Counted from the first letter of the stretch, positions 8,398 through 17,572 are shown. The stretch: 64,000 nucleotides of DNA from Flavobacteriaceae bacterium NBU2977 (GCA_019931105.1 JAIOUW010000001.1:496001-560000); one strand, 5' to 3'. Made by a program: numbers and translations. The notes: generated by a model not told the origin, from the letters alone.

Positions 8398-8946
8398 TTA
8401 ATTATTTCTAATCAATTGAAGAAATGCCATAGCATCATTCTTAGAATTTGTAGGGTTGCCAATTCTTAAGATTTGGTTTCCATTCAAAAGTAGAGCACAA
8501 TTTTTGTAGTCTCTTCCCAAAAAAGTATACTTTTGTCGAAATTCATCTTGGGAATCAAAGTAAACATTCTGACCTGTAAATTTGATACTTTCTAATTGGT
8601 TTCTTAAATATGCATTATTTAACCCTGAAAGCATAAATTTAAATTTCACTTCAATACCTAGGTCTCTAATTTCTTTCATGTAAGGATTCCATTTTGATAA
8701 TTCTACATAGCATGAACTACAATTACCATCGTAGTAGGCTAATATCGTAAATTTGGATTCCTTATTCAAGTCGATAGACATATCGCTTAATGGTTCTATT
8801 GATCTTGGAAAAGATATATTACTTCCAACGAACCTTTCACGAATCAATTTGTCTTCCGTACTAATTTTATCGACCCTTTTTTCTTTGCAAGAAAGAAAAC
8901 ATAATATAATGAAAACAAAAACTTGACATCTATTCATGTAAATCAT
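8398..8946 (-). CDS. Thioredoxin-fold (TlpA/AhpC-like) lipoprotein
   Basis: A 182-residue lipoprotein (hydrophobic leader, lipobox FLSC, Cys20). The thioredoxin-type motif CSSC (Cys76-Cys79) sits after a beta strand, TILAYYDGN, with a conserved-looking distal strand NCALLLNGNQILRIGNP. It overlaps the preceding propeller gene by 4 bases (ATGA), implying coupled translation; Met4 is an alternative start. Family knowledge: periplasmic or outer-membrane-anchored thiol-disulfide exchange. The active-site dipeptide SS differs from classic TlpA (xP), so reductase, oxidase or peroxidase activity is open. Base composition is A/T-rich like the rest of the island. Confidence 0.7.
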   Translation of the reverse strand: MIYMNRCQVFVFIILCFLSCKEKRVDKISTEDKLIRERFVGSNISFPRSIEPLSDMSIDLNKESKFTILAYYDGNCSSCYVELSKWNPYMKEIRDLGIEVKFKFMLSGLNNAYLRNQLESIKFTGQNVYFDSQDEFRQKYTFLGRDYKNCALLLNGNQILRIGNPTNSKNDAMAFLQLIRNN

Positions 8947-10001
8947 AAGTTAAGAGCAAACTTAAGTATTTTTGGTTCTAAGTTTTCATTAAAAGAATAT
9001 GCGTAAATAAATTTGCTATCGTAAATATCAAAAGATACAATATTTTTATCTAAAACAATTTTCTTGATAGGAACACCATCATGACTAAACATATAAATTG
9101 TGTTCCCTTGTTGTGAGTAAATTCCCTTCTTTTTTTTTCCATTATATAATGCATATATATAATCATCTGATATTTTAATGGATGGGTGATAGTATGTGCT
9201 TGATGTTTGATTTTTATAGCGAGGCACTGAATTTTCAGGGCCAACTATTGAAACCCAACGTGACTTGTCTAAATCAAAAATTTGTATCATCGGAATGTAC
9301 CTGTAACTCACTACAAAAATATTTTCCCTATTAGTCAAATTAGCAGAACAAATTTCTCTATGCTTTTTATTCGACATAAAGAAATATGCCTTTTCTGGCA
9401 ATTCTCCATAACCTTTTTCATAACCATCGCTCAATCCTTTTTCATACAAACGAAACTCAGAATCACTTCTATTTAAAAAGTACAATTTATTGTTATAGAT
9501 TGAAGCCGAAGTAACCATCGCCATGGGGTCAAGGAAATATTCTTTATTAAATTGTCCTCTATACGCTAAAGAATCTGCATAGTATTCAACTAGTTTGTTT
9601 TGTTGTTTGTCTAAAATTCTAATTAAACCATCTTTTGACTTAGAAAATTCCCAAGGAATCAGTATTTCTCCCTGCCCTACTCCTTTGCGGCCAAATTTAC
9701 CCAAATAAACATCATCAGGTATTCTCAAGATATGTACAAACTTATTAGTCTTGACTTCGCTAATAAACAAATATTCATTCACTATTGAAAGGGCCGGTCC
9801 AAAAATCAAGGAATCAGAAAAATAATCCAACTCTTCGGACTTCAAGTGTACAATTTTTGTAAAATCATCATCAATGAAAACTGTCGTAGCATTTTCCTGG
9901 AAGTAACTTGACTCGCTTTGACATGAAAATATTAATGCCGCTAAAATGCCAAATATTGCAATTTTCGGGGCAAAAGAAACCGAAAGGTTCAAGTAACTCA
10001 T
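8943..10001 (-). CDS. BF3164-type six-bladed beta-propeller lipoprotein
   Basis: A 352-residue protein with a long N-terminal leader and lipobox (LIFSC, Cys27). The body shows repeated short beta-strand units typical of TolB/NHL-like propellers in Bacteroidota: LISEVKTNKFVHIL-like strands, LGKFGRKGVGQGEIL near residue 98 (the GRKGxGPGE turn that marks these proteins), and ISDDYIYALYNGKKK near 275. ATG 10001 is used; a TTG two codons earlier is less likely. It is translationally coupled to the thioredoxin-fold lipoprotein. Function is not known for the family. Co-occurrence with short secreted peptides is noted from general knowledge of Bacteroidota and should be tested. Confidence 0.75.
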   Translation of the reverse strand: MSYLNLSVSFAPKIAIFGILAALIFSCQSESSYFQENATTVFIDDDFTKIVHLKSEELDYFSDSLIFGPALSIVNEYLFISEVKTNKFVHILRIPDDVYLGKFGRKGVGQGEILIPWEFSKSKDGLIRILDKQQNKLVEYYADSLAYRGQFNKEYFLDPMAMVTSASIYNNKLYFLNRSDSEFRLYEKGLSDGYEKGYGELPEKAYFFMSNKKHREICSANLTNRENIFVVSYRYIPMIQIFDLDKSRWVSIVGPENSVPRYKNQTSSTYYHPSIKISDDYIYALYNGKKKKGIYSQQGNTIYMFSHDGVPIKKIVLDKNIVSFDIYDSKFIYAYSFNENLEPKILKFALNL

Positions 10002-10278
10002 ATTCAAAAAAAGAAATTAAAAATAGCATCTATAAAATCTTTAGTAAGGGATTGACCTAGAATCTAAACCCGTTATATAGAAAAGACCGTGTATCCATTA
10101 TTATAGTAAACAGCAATCCTTTTCAAGGGATAAAGAAATCCTAACGACAAAAGCGAAATCCCTAAATCAATTATACAGATGCATACTTTGTAAGAAAATA
10201 GCCCTCATATACATTCCATTCAAAATCTCCGTTAATATGGAAATATCCCCAAAGAGATTTCAAATTTTAGAATAAAAA

Positions 10279-10509
10279 TTATCTGGGTTTTGCAAAAGAA
10301 CATACTGGCCCAGGGCCCAAAGGGACGCAATCGTAAAATAGATCCGGTTGGCAAATAACATAGCACCAAGGTTCATTATTAGCCTCAATAATGGTTTCAA
10401 GCTCAATAAGTGCAACTTCCGAAAATTCATCAACATTTATTACTCTTGTTGTAAAACTCATGGCTAAACCGGCAACAAAAAGTCCTAGAATAATTCGTAT
10501 TTTTTTCAT
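10279..10509 (-). CDS. Short secreted cysteine-rich peptide (NVEALA-like)
   Basis: A 76-residue product. Residues 1-19 are a clear signal-type leader (MKKIRIILGLFVAGLAMSF). Then come an acidic stretch, FSEVALIELETIIEANNE, which resembles the leader segment of Bacteroidota NVEALA peptides, and a 28-residue tail with four cysteines (WCYVIC, FYDC, GPGPVC). Four cysteines in so short a tail suggest disulfides after export. It lies 277 bases upstream of the propeller/thioredoxin-fold pair on the same strand. It could be a small structural lipoprotein-free peptide, a signal peptide product or a bacteriocin-like peptide; the sequence alone does not decide. A real gene is likely because start, leader and cysteine pattern agree. 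Confidence 0.6.
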   Translation of the reverse strand: MKKIRIILGLFVAGLAMSFTTRVINVDEFSEVALIELETIIEANNEPWCYVICQPDLFYDCVPLGPGPVCSFAKPR

Positions 10510-10903
10510 TTTATTTATATTTTAAGTTAAAGTTCCTTATAAACTTCTAATCAAAGTCCGAACGGAAATGTCACTTTGAAAACATTGCAAAAATCGACAT
10601 TCAGAAGATTTTTACCACCCTATTGACAAGGATCTCACTGCATTATATCTATCTACTCATAAGTCTCATATTTAAATAATAATTAAACCTTTGCTTAAAA
10701 AAACTTATCGACAAACCATTAACCGCTAAGTCAAAAGTAATAAATAATACTTATTAAAATAATATTTTACTTACTTTTTTATTTTTTTATTCTAAAATAT
10801 ATGAAAGAATAATCTTATTTATATTTTTAATTTTATAATAGCCTTGAAATATCAACTAATAAATCCGAGAACATTGTTATCGTCTGATCAAAAGGCTCAT
10901 ATA
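10510..10903. other. 394-base A/T-rich intergenic region
   Basis: No convincing open reading frame, RNA gene or strong terminator is visible. It must contain the promoter for the minus-strand peptide gene. A TAnnTTTG match on the minus strand (10732-10739) is far from the start and has no paired -33 element, so I do not call it. Confidence 0.5.
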
Positions 10904-11983
10904 TCAATTATCCCCCACCCAATTATTTCGGAACTCTTCCCACTCTGAATTATCAGTTTCCCAATCGCAGAAGATAGCAATTCCATCTATAACTCTCATT
11001 GAAGTGTCAACACTAATGGAACTATTTTTAATAGTCGCAATAGTATTTGAAATACTCTCTATTTCCAAATTCCTATATTTATGTAATTCTGGTCTGTTAA
11101 TAAAGGTACCTATGGCCATTAGAAATTGTGAATCCCCATTAAGTTTTTTCAAAATTTTAATATCACGTATTTGTTCAATACAGCTGAGTTCAAATTGCTG
11201 TTGCTTATTAATTTGCGTGTCATAGAATAGAAATGAAAGTTGATCAACATACCTCAATAAAACATTCAATTCCTCAATTGTCGTTTTCCTTTTCCACTGT
11301 TTAGTATTGGGAGATGTTGACACAACTACAGATGAAATAAAGGCATTAGGCAAAATTCTTCTTAATTTTTTGTGGAACAAGTTGACATTCTTACCATATG
11401 CTTTTCTATCTCCTTGTTTCTCTGCTTCAATTGTCAAATCCAAATATGGATCACCTTTGAGGATATATTCAAAATCAATGTGAATACCTGAAACACCCAA
11501 GGTTTCCACTAGCTTTTGTGTATCTTCCAGAGCATTTTCAACCCAAACAGAATCACCTAAATAAACCGTTTTATTTTGAACGCCTCCTATCCAAGGTAAA
11601 ATCCTAATCTCTGGATAGTATTCCTTAATCTTACTAACACTTCTTTTTGCCTGCTCTGAAAAAGGGTATTGAGGTAAATGACCATCTTTTTTGAAAGGCC
11701 CGGCAAAAATGTAGGCATATTTAATATCGTTTTCTTTGAGAATATTGGCGTAGTCCCTCAAATCTTTTTCTACCAGTTTTCTTCCCGTACTAGGTCTATA
11801 ACCTCTTAGGTATAAACTTTCAGTCCAAACTGCATTTTCTTGTCCAAACAAATGTCCATAGTTTTTTCCCCTCCTAGAATTGGTGCAACTAATTATCCAA
11901 AAACAAAATACTAATAGGTTCAGAGAAAAGTGAAAAACTCTTCGGGTGTTGGAAATTAAGCGAATTTTTTTATTGAAATACAT
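10904..11983 (-). CDS. GH18-like (chitinase-fold) lipoprotein
   Basis: A 359-residue protein with an N-terminal hydrophobic segment ending in a lipobox-like IISC (Cys33). The core reads as a TIM-barrel glycosidase: KYAYIFAGPF, then IRILPWIGG, then VSGIHIDFEYI at 165-174, which parallels the GH18 signature DGIDIDWEY. The putative acid Glu172 and Asp170 are kept, but the first aspartate of the usual DxxDxDxE is His168 or lost. The later strand DQLSFLFYDTQ is also GH18-like. It could cleave amino-sugar glycans or be a non-catalytic binder. It starts 47 bases after the S9 peptidase gene on the same strand, so the pair is probably one operon. Confidence 0.6.
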   Translation of the reverse strand: MYFNKKIRLISNTRRVFHFSLNLLVFCFWIISCTNSRRGKNYGHLFGQENAVWTESLYLRGYRPSTGRKLVEKDLRDYANILKENDIKYAYIFAGPFKKDGHLPQYPFSEQAKRSVSKIKEYYPEIRILPWIGGVQNKTVYLGDSVWVENALEDTQKLVETLGVSGIHIDFEYILKGDPYLDLTIEAEKQGDRKAYGKNVNLFHKKLRRILPNAFISSVVVSTSPNTKQWKRKTTIEELNVLLRYVDQLSFLFYDTQINKQQQFELSCIEQIRDIKILKKLNGDSQFLMAIGTFINRPELHKYRNLEIESISNTIATIKNSSISVDTSMRVIDGIAIFCDWETDNSEWEEFRNNWVGDN

Positions 11984-12030
11984 TGAGCTATGAAGGCATT
12001 ATGTGGTTTGTGTTATGTTTTTTCAAGATT

Positions 12031-13737
12031 TCACAATTCTATTATCTTGGTATATATATGGGTCCATGAAGTGGTCTTATGGAAAAAATGGCCTTCTCCT
12101 TTAAATATCTCAAGATTGTCGGAACCAAGATCAATCAAATTCTTTCTTTCTAAAAGTTCCTTCGTTATTAAGGCAAGGGGATCATATTCGCCATAAAATA
12201 CCAGCATCCTCAACTTTCTTAACCTATCTGTATTTTTAATATTTTGATTTATCAACCCCGAAATAAGAACTACCCCGCCCAAACCTTCAAGATAATCAAT
12301 AGCACCCATAACCAATTTGCCTCCATAGCTTGAGCCTATTAAAATGATATCTTTAGAATTTAAGCCGTATTTTTCTTTTAAATACAACACACTGTTAACA
12401 ACATCTAAAATCTGTTTTGACTCATTATTTTTCATTGCAAATTGCTTTGAATAACCTGAAGATCCATGATAATTAATTGCAAGAAAATTAAAACCATATT
12501 TTGTAAATAATTTGGCGTGCATATTCCATAGGGGTCTAAATTGTAAATATGGTCCACCATGAACATATATTATTGTTTTTACCCCAGCTTTTTTCTGTGG
12601 TTTTGCTTTCCACAAATAGCCTGGAATTTCATCTTCATTCGTACTCCCACTAATTCGTACTAATTCTGGGTTTCCCAACTTTAAAAAAGAAATATTATCC
12701 TTCAGATATAGGGTCTTTTTCTTTCCATTACTTACATTAACCTTCAACAAAGATGGAGGTAGACCACTAGTAGATTGCTTTAAATAAAGATCAGAATTCA
12801 ATTCCAGTTCGAGTTCAAAACTAGATAGCTTGTCTGTCTCATTTTGAATCAAACTATCGACTTTCCAATCAGAACTGTAAAGTCTACTCACACCATTCTC
12901 ATTACGGTTGTAATAAAATGAAGAAGTATTTTTAGAATACTTACATTTCTCAATATTAAAATCTGAATCTGTCAATTTTTCAACTAATCTTTCGTCCATT
13001 TTCAGTTCAAAACACTGGAAATACTCTTCATTTTTCTCTCTCCCAACAAAAAGGAGCTTATTTTCTTTGACCGAAAAGTTTTTTACCTCGTCATAGTTAT
13101 TAAGCGAATACTTGCTAATGTGATTGTTAGGCACATTAAATTTATAAAGGGTAGGATTCTTTGGATGACTTAGGAAAAAGATTGTTGTATTATCTAGCCA
13201 TCTAAAATCCGAATATGAGTCTATATCTGCAAAAACCCTTACAACCTTTTTCTCCTCAAAATCAAATATATACAAACGGCTCAACTCATTAGTAGATACA
13301 TAAGCCAGGTATTTCCCATTCACCGACCATCTTATAGGGGGAATTGCATTACTAGAAGATGGCAAGTTTATTTTTGATTTCTCTTTTGTTTCAATATTTA
13401 ATATGCACAAATCATACTTTCTTGTTTTTGGGTTTAGCTCTTGAAATATAATTTCACCTCCACTCGGATGCCATGTAAGTGATAATTGCGTGAAATCCGA
13501 ACTGTCAATTTTAATTGGACTAGAATTGTCCAAATTCGAAATAAATAAATCGAAAGTTTCGAAACTTCTTTCTTTCAATAAGATCGCATCACCTTTCGGA
13601 GATATTTTAACGTATATGGGATATTGTTTTAATAAAGTATCTAATACTTTTACCCCAGCCACACCATGATTACCGTTGTCACAAGCAAATAAAGCTGCAA
13701 TCAATATTAATAGAATAAGTCTGATATAATAGCTCAT
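12031..13737 (-). CDS. S9-family serine peptidase lipoprotein (prolyl oligopeptidase type)
   Basis: A 568-residue protein with lipoprotein leader (ALFAC, Cys19). Residues about 40-360 form a WD40/TolB-like propeller (ISPKGDAILL, WHPSGGEIIF, WSVNGKYLAYVS). The C-terminal alpha/beta-hydrolase domain begins at TIIYVHGGPYLQFRP. The catalytic triad is complete: Ser470 in GSSYGG, Asp519 in YGEYDPLA, His550 in EGHFFH. Family knowledge: cleavage of short peptides, often after proline; the lipid anchor places it in the periplasm or on the surface. ATG 13737 is used; a TTG lies one codon upstream. In this island it is a candidate processing enzyme for the small peptide, which is inference. Confidence 0.85.
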   Translation of the reverse strand: MSYYIRLILLILIAALFACDNGNHGVAGVKVLDTLLKQYPIYVKISPKGDAILLKERSFETFDLFISNLDNSSPIKIDSSDFTQLSLTWHPSGGEIIFQELNPKTRKYDLCILNIETKEKSKINLPSSSNAIPPIRWSVNGKYLAYVSTNELSRLYIFDFEEKKVVRVFADIDSYSDFRWLDNTTIFFLSHPKNPTLYKFNVPNNHISKYSLNNYDEVKNFSVKENKLLFVGREKNEEYFQCFELKMDERLVEKLTDSDFNIEKCKYSKNTSSFYYNRNENGVSRLYSSDWKVDSLIQNETDKLSSFELELELNSDLYLKQSTSGLPPSLLKVNVSNGKKKTLYLKDNISFLKLGNPELVRISGSTNEDEIPGYLWKAKPQKKAGVKTIIYVHGGPYLQFRPLWNMHAKLFTKYGFNFLAINYHGSSGYSKQFAMKNNESKQILDVVNSVLYLKEKYGLNSKDIILIGSSYGGKLVMGAIDYLEGLGGVVLISGLINQNIKNTDRLRKLRMLVFYGEYDPLALITKELLERKNLIDLGSDNLEIFKGEGHFFHKTTSWTHIYTKIIEL

Positions 13738-13949
13738 CAATTATTCTTTAAATTAAATATAAGTAAATATATCGTAGATAGGTGCCTATTACTTTATTAT
13801 ATTGTAAGATTAATCGTAAAAATATATTCTTTTTATATGAGCATTGAACAAATCGCGTGGCTAAACGTGTGCTTTAGTTACTAAATAGTTTTGAATAGGT
13901 ATTTTTTGCTTTCTATTTAACTTGTCTAATTTTAATAGTATTTACTTAT

Positions 13950-15839
13950 CTATTTGTCAACAATTTTTTTCATTTCTTCTTTAATTTCTTTTATGGCCCT
14001 TGATGGTATTTTTACTCTTTTATCTAAAATAATCTTGGCCCTTTCAACAGCTTTTTTTTTCTGACCAGTTTCATCGTATAACTTAACTAACAAATAATCT
14101 GGATAAAATCGACTTGGCACCATATTCGCTGCTTTCTGATACGCTATCTCTGCTTGTTCGTAATTGCCCATGGTTTTGTTAACGTCTCCAATTGTAGTTT
14201 CCAAAATCGTATTATTTAAATAGATTTTTGCGTTTTCTAATATAGGTAGTGCTTTGTCATCCTGTCCGGCCATGACTAATGCTTTGCCATAATTCAGAAG
14301 TAATTCACCACAATTTTCAAGTCCTGGTATTGCCTTTTCGAACTCAGCAACACTCTTCTTATATAATCCATATTTATATAGGTCCTTTGCAATTTTCCAA
14401 CTTCTATATTTTCCCTTCAAATCTCGAAATTTAGAGCTACCCTCCCATATAACGACGATACCCAAAAATACTAAGCTTAATTTAAGGGCCTTAGTTCCTT
14501 TTCCAAAAAAAGAACTCCTCCCAGTATGATAAGTCCGGCAATATTTTCTATTATCGATTGTGGCCAACAATGAAAACATAACCACTATTATTATTTTTAT
14601 CGGCAGTATCTGAGACGGATAAGAAAATAGGCTGAAAATTACAATTGTGCCCAGAACAATAAGAATTAATACTTTGATAAAACCATTTTCTTCTTTAACC
14701 TTTAATTTTAAACCTAGAAAAACAACCACTATAAGATGAAAAAAACCAACTATCCCATTTTCAGATAGAAATTGAAGAATTTCATTAAAGGCATAGCTAT
14801 TATTGTCTGCGACCATAAGTTCACCGGTTTTCCTGACCCGTTCAAAGTAATAAGCTTGCTCTTCCATGTAATGAGCCTTAAAAGAATCATAGCCAATCCC
14901 AAAGATTGGGTTTTTAACTATCATTTTACCGGTAACCTTCCATATCAAAATTCTTCCGTCTGCCGAGTTCTTTTTAAAATGATACATTTTGAAGATTCCG
15001 ACAGCTAAAACTAAGAGAACTATAATACACATAAAGACTTTTTTATAAATCGACAAAGCCTTTATTTTGTTAAGTGCTCGATATCTATAAATTAAAACAC
15101 TTGTGCAGCCAACCAAAGATGCCAACCATGCTGCCCTTGAACCTGTTCTGGGCAATATGAAAAAAATAACACCCATACAAATTAAAGGTATATATTGTCT
15201 GAGGGTATCGAAACATATCTTTTGCAGTCTTTGAGTCCAACTTGAATATGAAGTTTTCTTCGAGGTAATATTAAATCTGAAAACGTAGAATCCCAGTGAA
15301 ATAACAATTAATGTTGCACAAAAACCTGCCAATGGCCCTGGGTTAAAAAAACCTCCGCCGAGGGTAATGCCAAAATACGTTGGACTAAAATTATCAAATA
15401 CTTGAAGAAAAAATAACCCCTGTACAATTCCCGATAACATAATGGAAAGCAATACAATAGGATAGTCTTTTAATGAAAGTATTCTTAAGCCTAAATAAAG
15501 AAAAGAAAGGAGCAAAAGTTCTATAAATCGAATGGAAAACCCGTGGAAGGATTGTAAAATGTATCGGTTAATTATTATGTAAACAAGCAAGAAGAAAAGT
15601 GAAATATCAATTTTCGATATTTTAAATTTAACTTCCTCAGTTTTGGTTAAAAGAAGTGTTGACATAACACACCCAAGCAGAACTAGCAATCCGCCCGTCA
15701 AGAAAAAAGCCTTGGAGCTAATAGTAGAATCTACAACTTCTAAATTGTTTACCGATGGTATTATTATAAGAATCAGGACTAAAATCGTCTTGGGGAGAGA
15801 AAATGCCATTTTCGTAAAATTTGTACAGTTGATTTGCAT
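13950..15839 (-). CDS. O-antigen ligase/polymerase-like membrane protein with C-terminal TPRs
   Basis: A 629-residue polytopic protein with about ten to twelve membrane segments in residues 12-460. The Wzy_C/O-antigen ligase signature lies near 275-300 (SADGRILIWKVTGKMI, then NPIFGIGYDSFKAHY), preceded by the conserved RTGSRAAWLASLVG. The last 170 residues are TPR-like (AEFEKAIPGLENCGELLLNYGKAL; GNYEQAEIAYQKAANMVP). The superfamily moves undecaprenyl-linked glycans onto lipid A, onto other glycans or onto proteins (PglL type); the TPR form common in Bacteroidota has no assigned acceptor. It heads the minus-strand island genes but is separated from the S9 gene by 212 bases. Met11 is an alternative start. 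Confidence 0.8.
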   Translation of the reverse strand: MQINCTNFTKMAFSLPKTILVLILIIIPSVNNLEVVDSTISSKAFFLTGGLLVLLGCVMSTLLLTKTEEVKFKISKIDISLFFLLVYIIINRYILQSFHGFSIRFIELLLLSFLYLGLRILSLKDYPIVLLSIMLSGIVQGLFFLQVFDNFSPTYFGITLGGGFFNPGPLAGFCATLIVISLGFYVFRFNITSKKTSYSSWTQRLQKICFDTLRQYIPLICMGVIFFILPRTGSRAAWLASLVGCTSVLIYRYRALNKIKALSIYKKVFMCIIVLLVLAVGIFKMYHFKKNSADGRILIWKVTGKMIVKNPIFGIGYDSFKAHYMEEQAYYFERVRKTGELMVADNNSYAFNEILQFLSENGIVGFFHLIVVVFLGLKLKVKEENGFIKVLILIVLGTIVIFSLFSYPSQILPIKIIIVVMFSLLATIDNRKYCRTYHTGRSSFFGKGTKALKLSLVFLGIVVIWEGSSKFRDLKGKYRSWKIAKDLYKYGLYKKSVAEFEKAIPGLENCGELLLNYGKALVMAGQDDKALPILENAKIYLNNTILETTIGDVNKTMGNYEQAEIAYQKAANMVPSRFYPDYLLVKLYDETGQKKKAVERAKIILDKRVKIPSRAIKEIKEEMKKIVDK

Positions 15840-16229
15840 TTAGTTTAGGTCAATCTTTTCTTAATATAAGAATAATCAGATAAATTAATAAGAATTATAT
15901 ACAAATAATATTACATAATCCTTTAATTAAATATAAGATTATATAATATGTTTTACATATTATATCCAAACCAAAATTTGATGGTATGCTAAATTTATGT
16001 TATGATTTTTAGAGCCATTCTCAATGTAGAGATGGTCTGGTGCCTAACCAGCGACATTGCCATACTTTATATGTTAACAACAAATTAAGTTCTCGATTCA
16101 AGAGTGACTGGGTCTAGCTAATATTTAATTAACCCGTGTTTCTTTAAAAAGGAAGAGCAAAATGAACCTGCAAGTTCAAAATATAAAAACATCTCAAAAT
16201 GTTCAAGGGTAAAAGTTATACCAATATAT
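15840..16229. other. 390-base intergenic region left of the IS element
   Basis: Very A/T-rich near 15845-16000, less so after 16010. It contains a small hairpin (CTGGT/ACCAG near 16049-16063) but no open reading frame or RNA gene that I can support. The promoter of the ligase/TPR gene must be in its left part. Confidence 0.45.
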
Positions 16230-16237
16230 TTTTTGAT
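16230..16237. repeat. Target-site duplication, left copy
   Basis: TTTTTGAT directly abuts the left inverted repeat of the IS256-family element and is repeated exactly at 17573-17580. Length 8 is typical of this family. Confidence 0.85.
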
Positions 16238-16262
16238 AGGACTATCTCATAAAGTGTGTAAA
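16238..16262 (+). repeat. Left terminal inverted repeat of the IS element
   Basis: A 25-base repeat beginning AGGACTATCTCAT; mismatches to the right repeat are at positions 1, 2, 3, 10, 13 and 14. Confidence 0.85.
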
Positions 16263-16265
16263 TAG

Positions 16266-16297
16266 AAAATTAGCGGGGGCATGCCCCCGCTAATTTT
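16266..16297. repeat. 32-bp perfect palindrome before the transposase gene
   Basis: Every base from 16266 to 16297 pairs with its mirror position; the centre is GCATGC flanked by G5/C5 runs. The right side runs into T residues (16294-16299). As RNA it would form a very stable hairpin with a U-tract, i.e. a terminator between the IS end and the transposase ATG at 16325. This would block read-through transcription from the host into the transposase gene, a known safeguard in other IS families; for this element it is inference. Confidence 0.85.
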
Positions 16298-16324
16298 TTG
16301 TCTAATTTTAAATATCCGCACATT

Positions 16325-17521
16325 ATGAAGAAAGAAGAATTGTTCCACGACGATTTCCTGAAGCAGTTCAAATCGGGAGACGAGCTCAACGGTTTTCTGA
16401 AAGAACTCCAGAAACGGGGCATCGAGAAGATGCTCGAAGGGGAGCTTGACGGCCACCTGGACTATGAAGGGCACGGTCGCTCGCCCAACGACAACAGGCG
16501 CAACGGCCACACCAAGAAGAAGGTACGCACTTCCTTCGGGGAGTCGCAGATCAGCGTGCCAAGGGACCGGGACGCCAGTTTCAATCCCATGATCGTACCC
16601 AAAAGGGGCAACATGGCCGACGGTATCGAGAACATCATCGTATCGCTCTACGCCAAGGGCATGTCGGTAAGCGACATCGAGGAACAGATACGGGAGGCCT
16701 ACGGCTTCGAGGTGTCCACCTCCACCATATCAAGGATCACCGAAAAGGTGGCCGACGACATCGCGGCATGGCAGAACCGCCCCTTGGAACCGGTCTACCT
16801 AATCGTATGGATGGACGGCATCGTATTCAAGGTGCGCGAGAGCTCCAAGGTCATCAACAAGACCGTCTACGTGGCCGTGGGCCTGCGAAGGGACGGCAAG
16901 AAGGAGGTATTGGGGCTCTGGCTCGGCAAGAACGAATCGGCCGCCTTCTGGATGTCGGTGCTCACCGATATGAGGGCACGCGGCACCGAGGACATCCTGA
17001 TCACGGCCACCGACAACCTGAACGGCTTCACCGATACCATCAAGAGCGTGTTCCCCGAATCGAGGACCCAGATATGCGTGGTACACCAGATAAGAAACGC
17101 ATGCCGTTACGTGGTATGGAAGGACAAAAAGGAGTTCACCGCGGACATGAAGGGCATCTATAACGCCCCCAACGAGAGGGCCGCCAAGGCCGCCCTGGAG
17201 GACTTTGCACAAAAATGGAAAGGCAAGTATTCCTATGCCATAAGGAGCTGGAGGGACAATTGGGACGAACTTACCGTGTTCTACGAGTTCCCCTTGGAAA
17301 TAAGGAAGATAATATATACCACGAACCTTATCGAGAACCTGAACGGAAAGATCAGGAAGTACACCAAGAACAAGCTTTCGTTCCCCACCGACGATGCCGT
17401 GATGAAATCCGTATATTTGGCGGCAAGGGAGGCCACCAAGAAGTGGTCGATGCCCATCAGGAACTGGGACATCATCCTGAACCAGTTCCTTACGATCTAT
17501 GAAAAAAGGGTCGGGCTCTAA
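16325..17521 (+). CDS. IS256-family transposase
   Basis: A 398-residue DDE transposase of the Mutator/IS256 type. The likely catalytic residues are Asp164 (IVWMDG), Asp230 (TATDNLNGF) and Glu337 ([14 protein letters not shown]); the conserved block [17 protein letters not shown] identifies the family. The N-terminus [19 protein letters not shown] and the basic patch [15 protein letters not shown] are also typical. ATG 16325 is chosen rather than a TTG at 16298, which lies inside the palindrome's T-tract. There are no frameshifts or stops. Codon use is GC-rich compared with all neighbours. The product would move this element by a circular copy intermediate (family knowledge). Confidence 0.95.
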   Translation: MKKEELFHDDFLKQFKSGDELNGFLKELQKRGIEKMLEGELDGHLDYEGHGRSPNDNRRNGHTKKKVRTSFGESQISVPRDRDASFNPMIVPKRGNMADGIENIIVSLYAKGMSVSDIEEQIREAYGFEVSTSTISRITEKVADDIAAWQNRPLEPVYLIVWMDGIVFKVRESSKVINKTVYVAVGLRRDGKKEVLGLWLGKNESAAFWMSVLTDMRARGTEDILITATDNLNGFTDTIKSVFPESRTQICVVHQIRNACRYVVWKDKKEFTADMKGIYNAPNERAAKAALEDFAQKWKGKYSYAIRSWRDNWDELTVFYEFPLEIRKIIYTTNLIENLNGKIRKYTKNKLSFPTDDAVMKSVYLAAREATKKWSMPIRNWDIILNQFLTIYEKRVGL

Positions 17522-17547
17522 AAAAGTCCAGCCCCTGTTAATTTGAG

Positions 17548-17572
17548 TTTACACACTTAGTGGGATAGTGTC
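17548..17572 (-). repeat. Right terminal inverted repeat of the IS element
   Basis: Reads GACACTATCCCACTAAGTG on the minus strand, continuing with TGTAAA; pairs with 16238-16262 at 19 of 25 positions. Confidence 0.85.

Larger units (their letters stand above)
16238..17572 (+). mobile_element. Complete IS256-family insertion sequence (1335 bp)
   Basis: The ends are 25-bp imperfect inverted repeats (16238-16262 and 17548-17572; 19 of 25 positions match, including an 11-base identical block AAGTGTGTAAA). The element is flanked by an exact 8-bp duplication. It carries one transposase gene and an internal 32-bp palindrome. It is clearly richer in G+C than both the island and the core around it, so it came from a different compositional background. 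Intact ends, duplication and open reading frame suggest recent insertion and possible activity. Confidence 0.92.
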
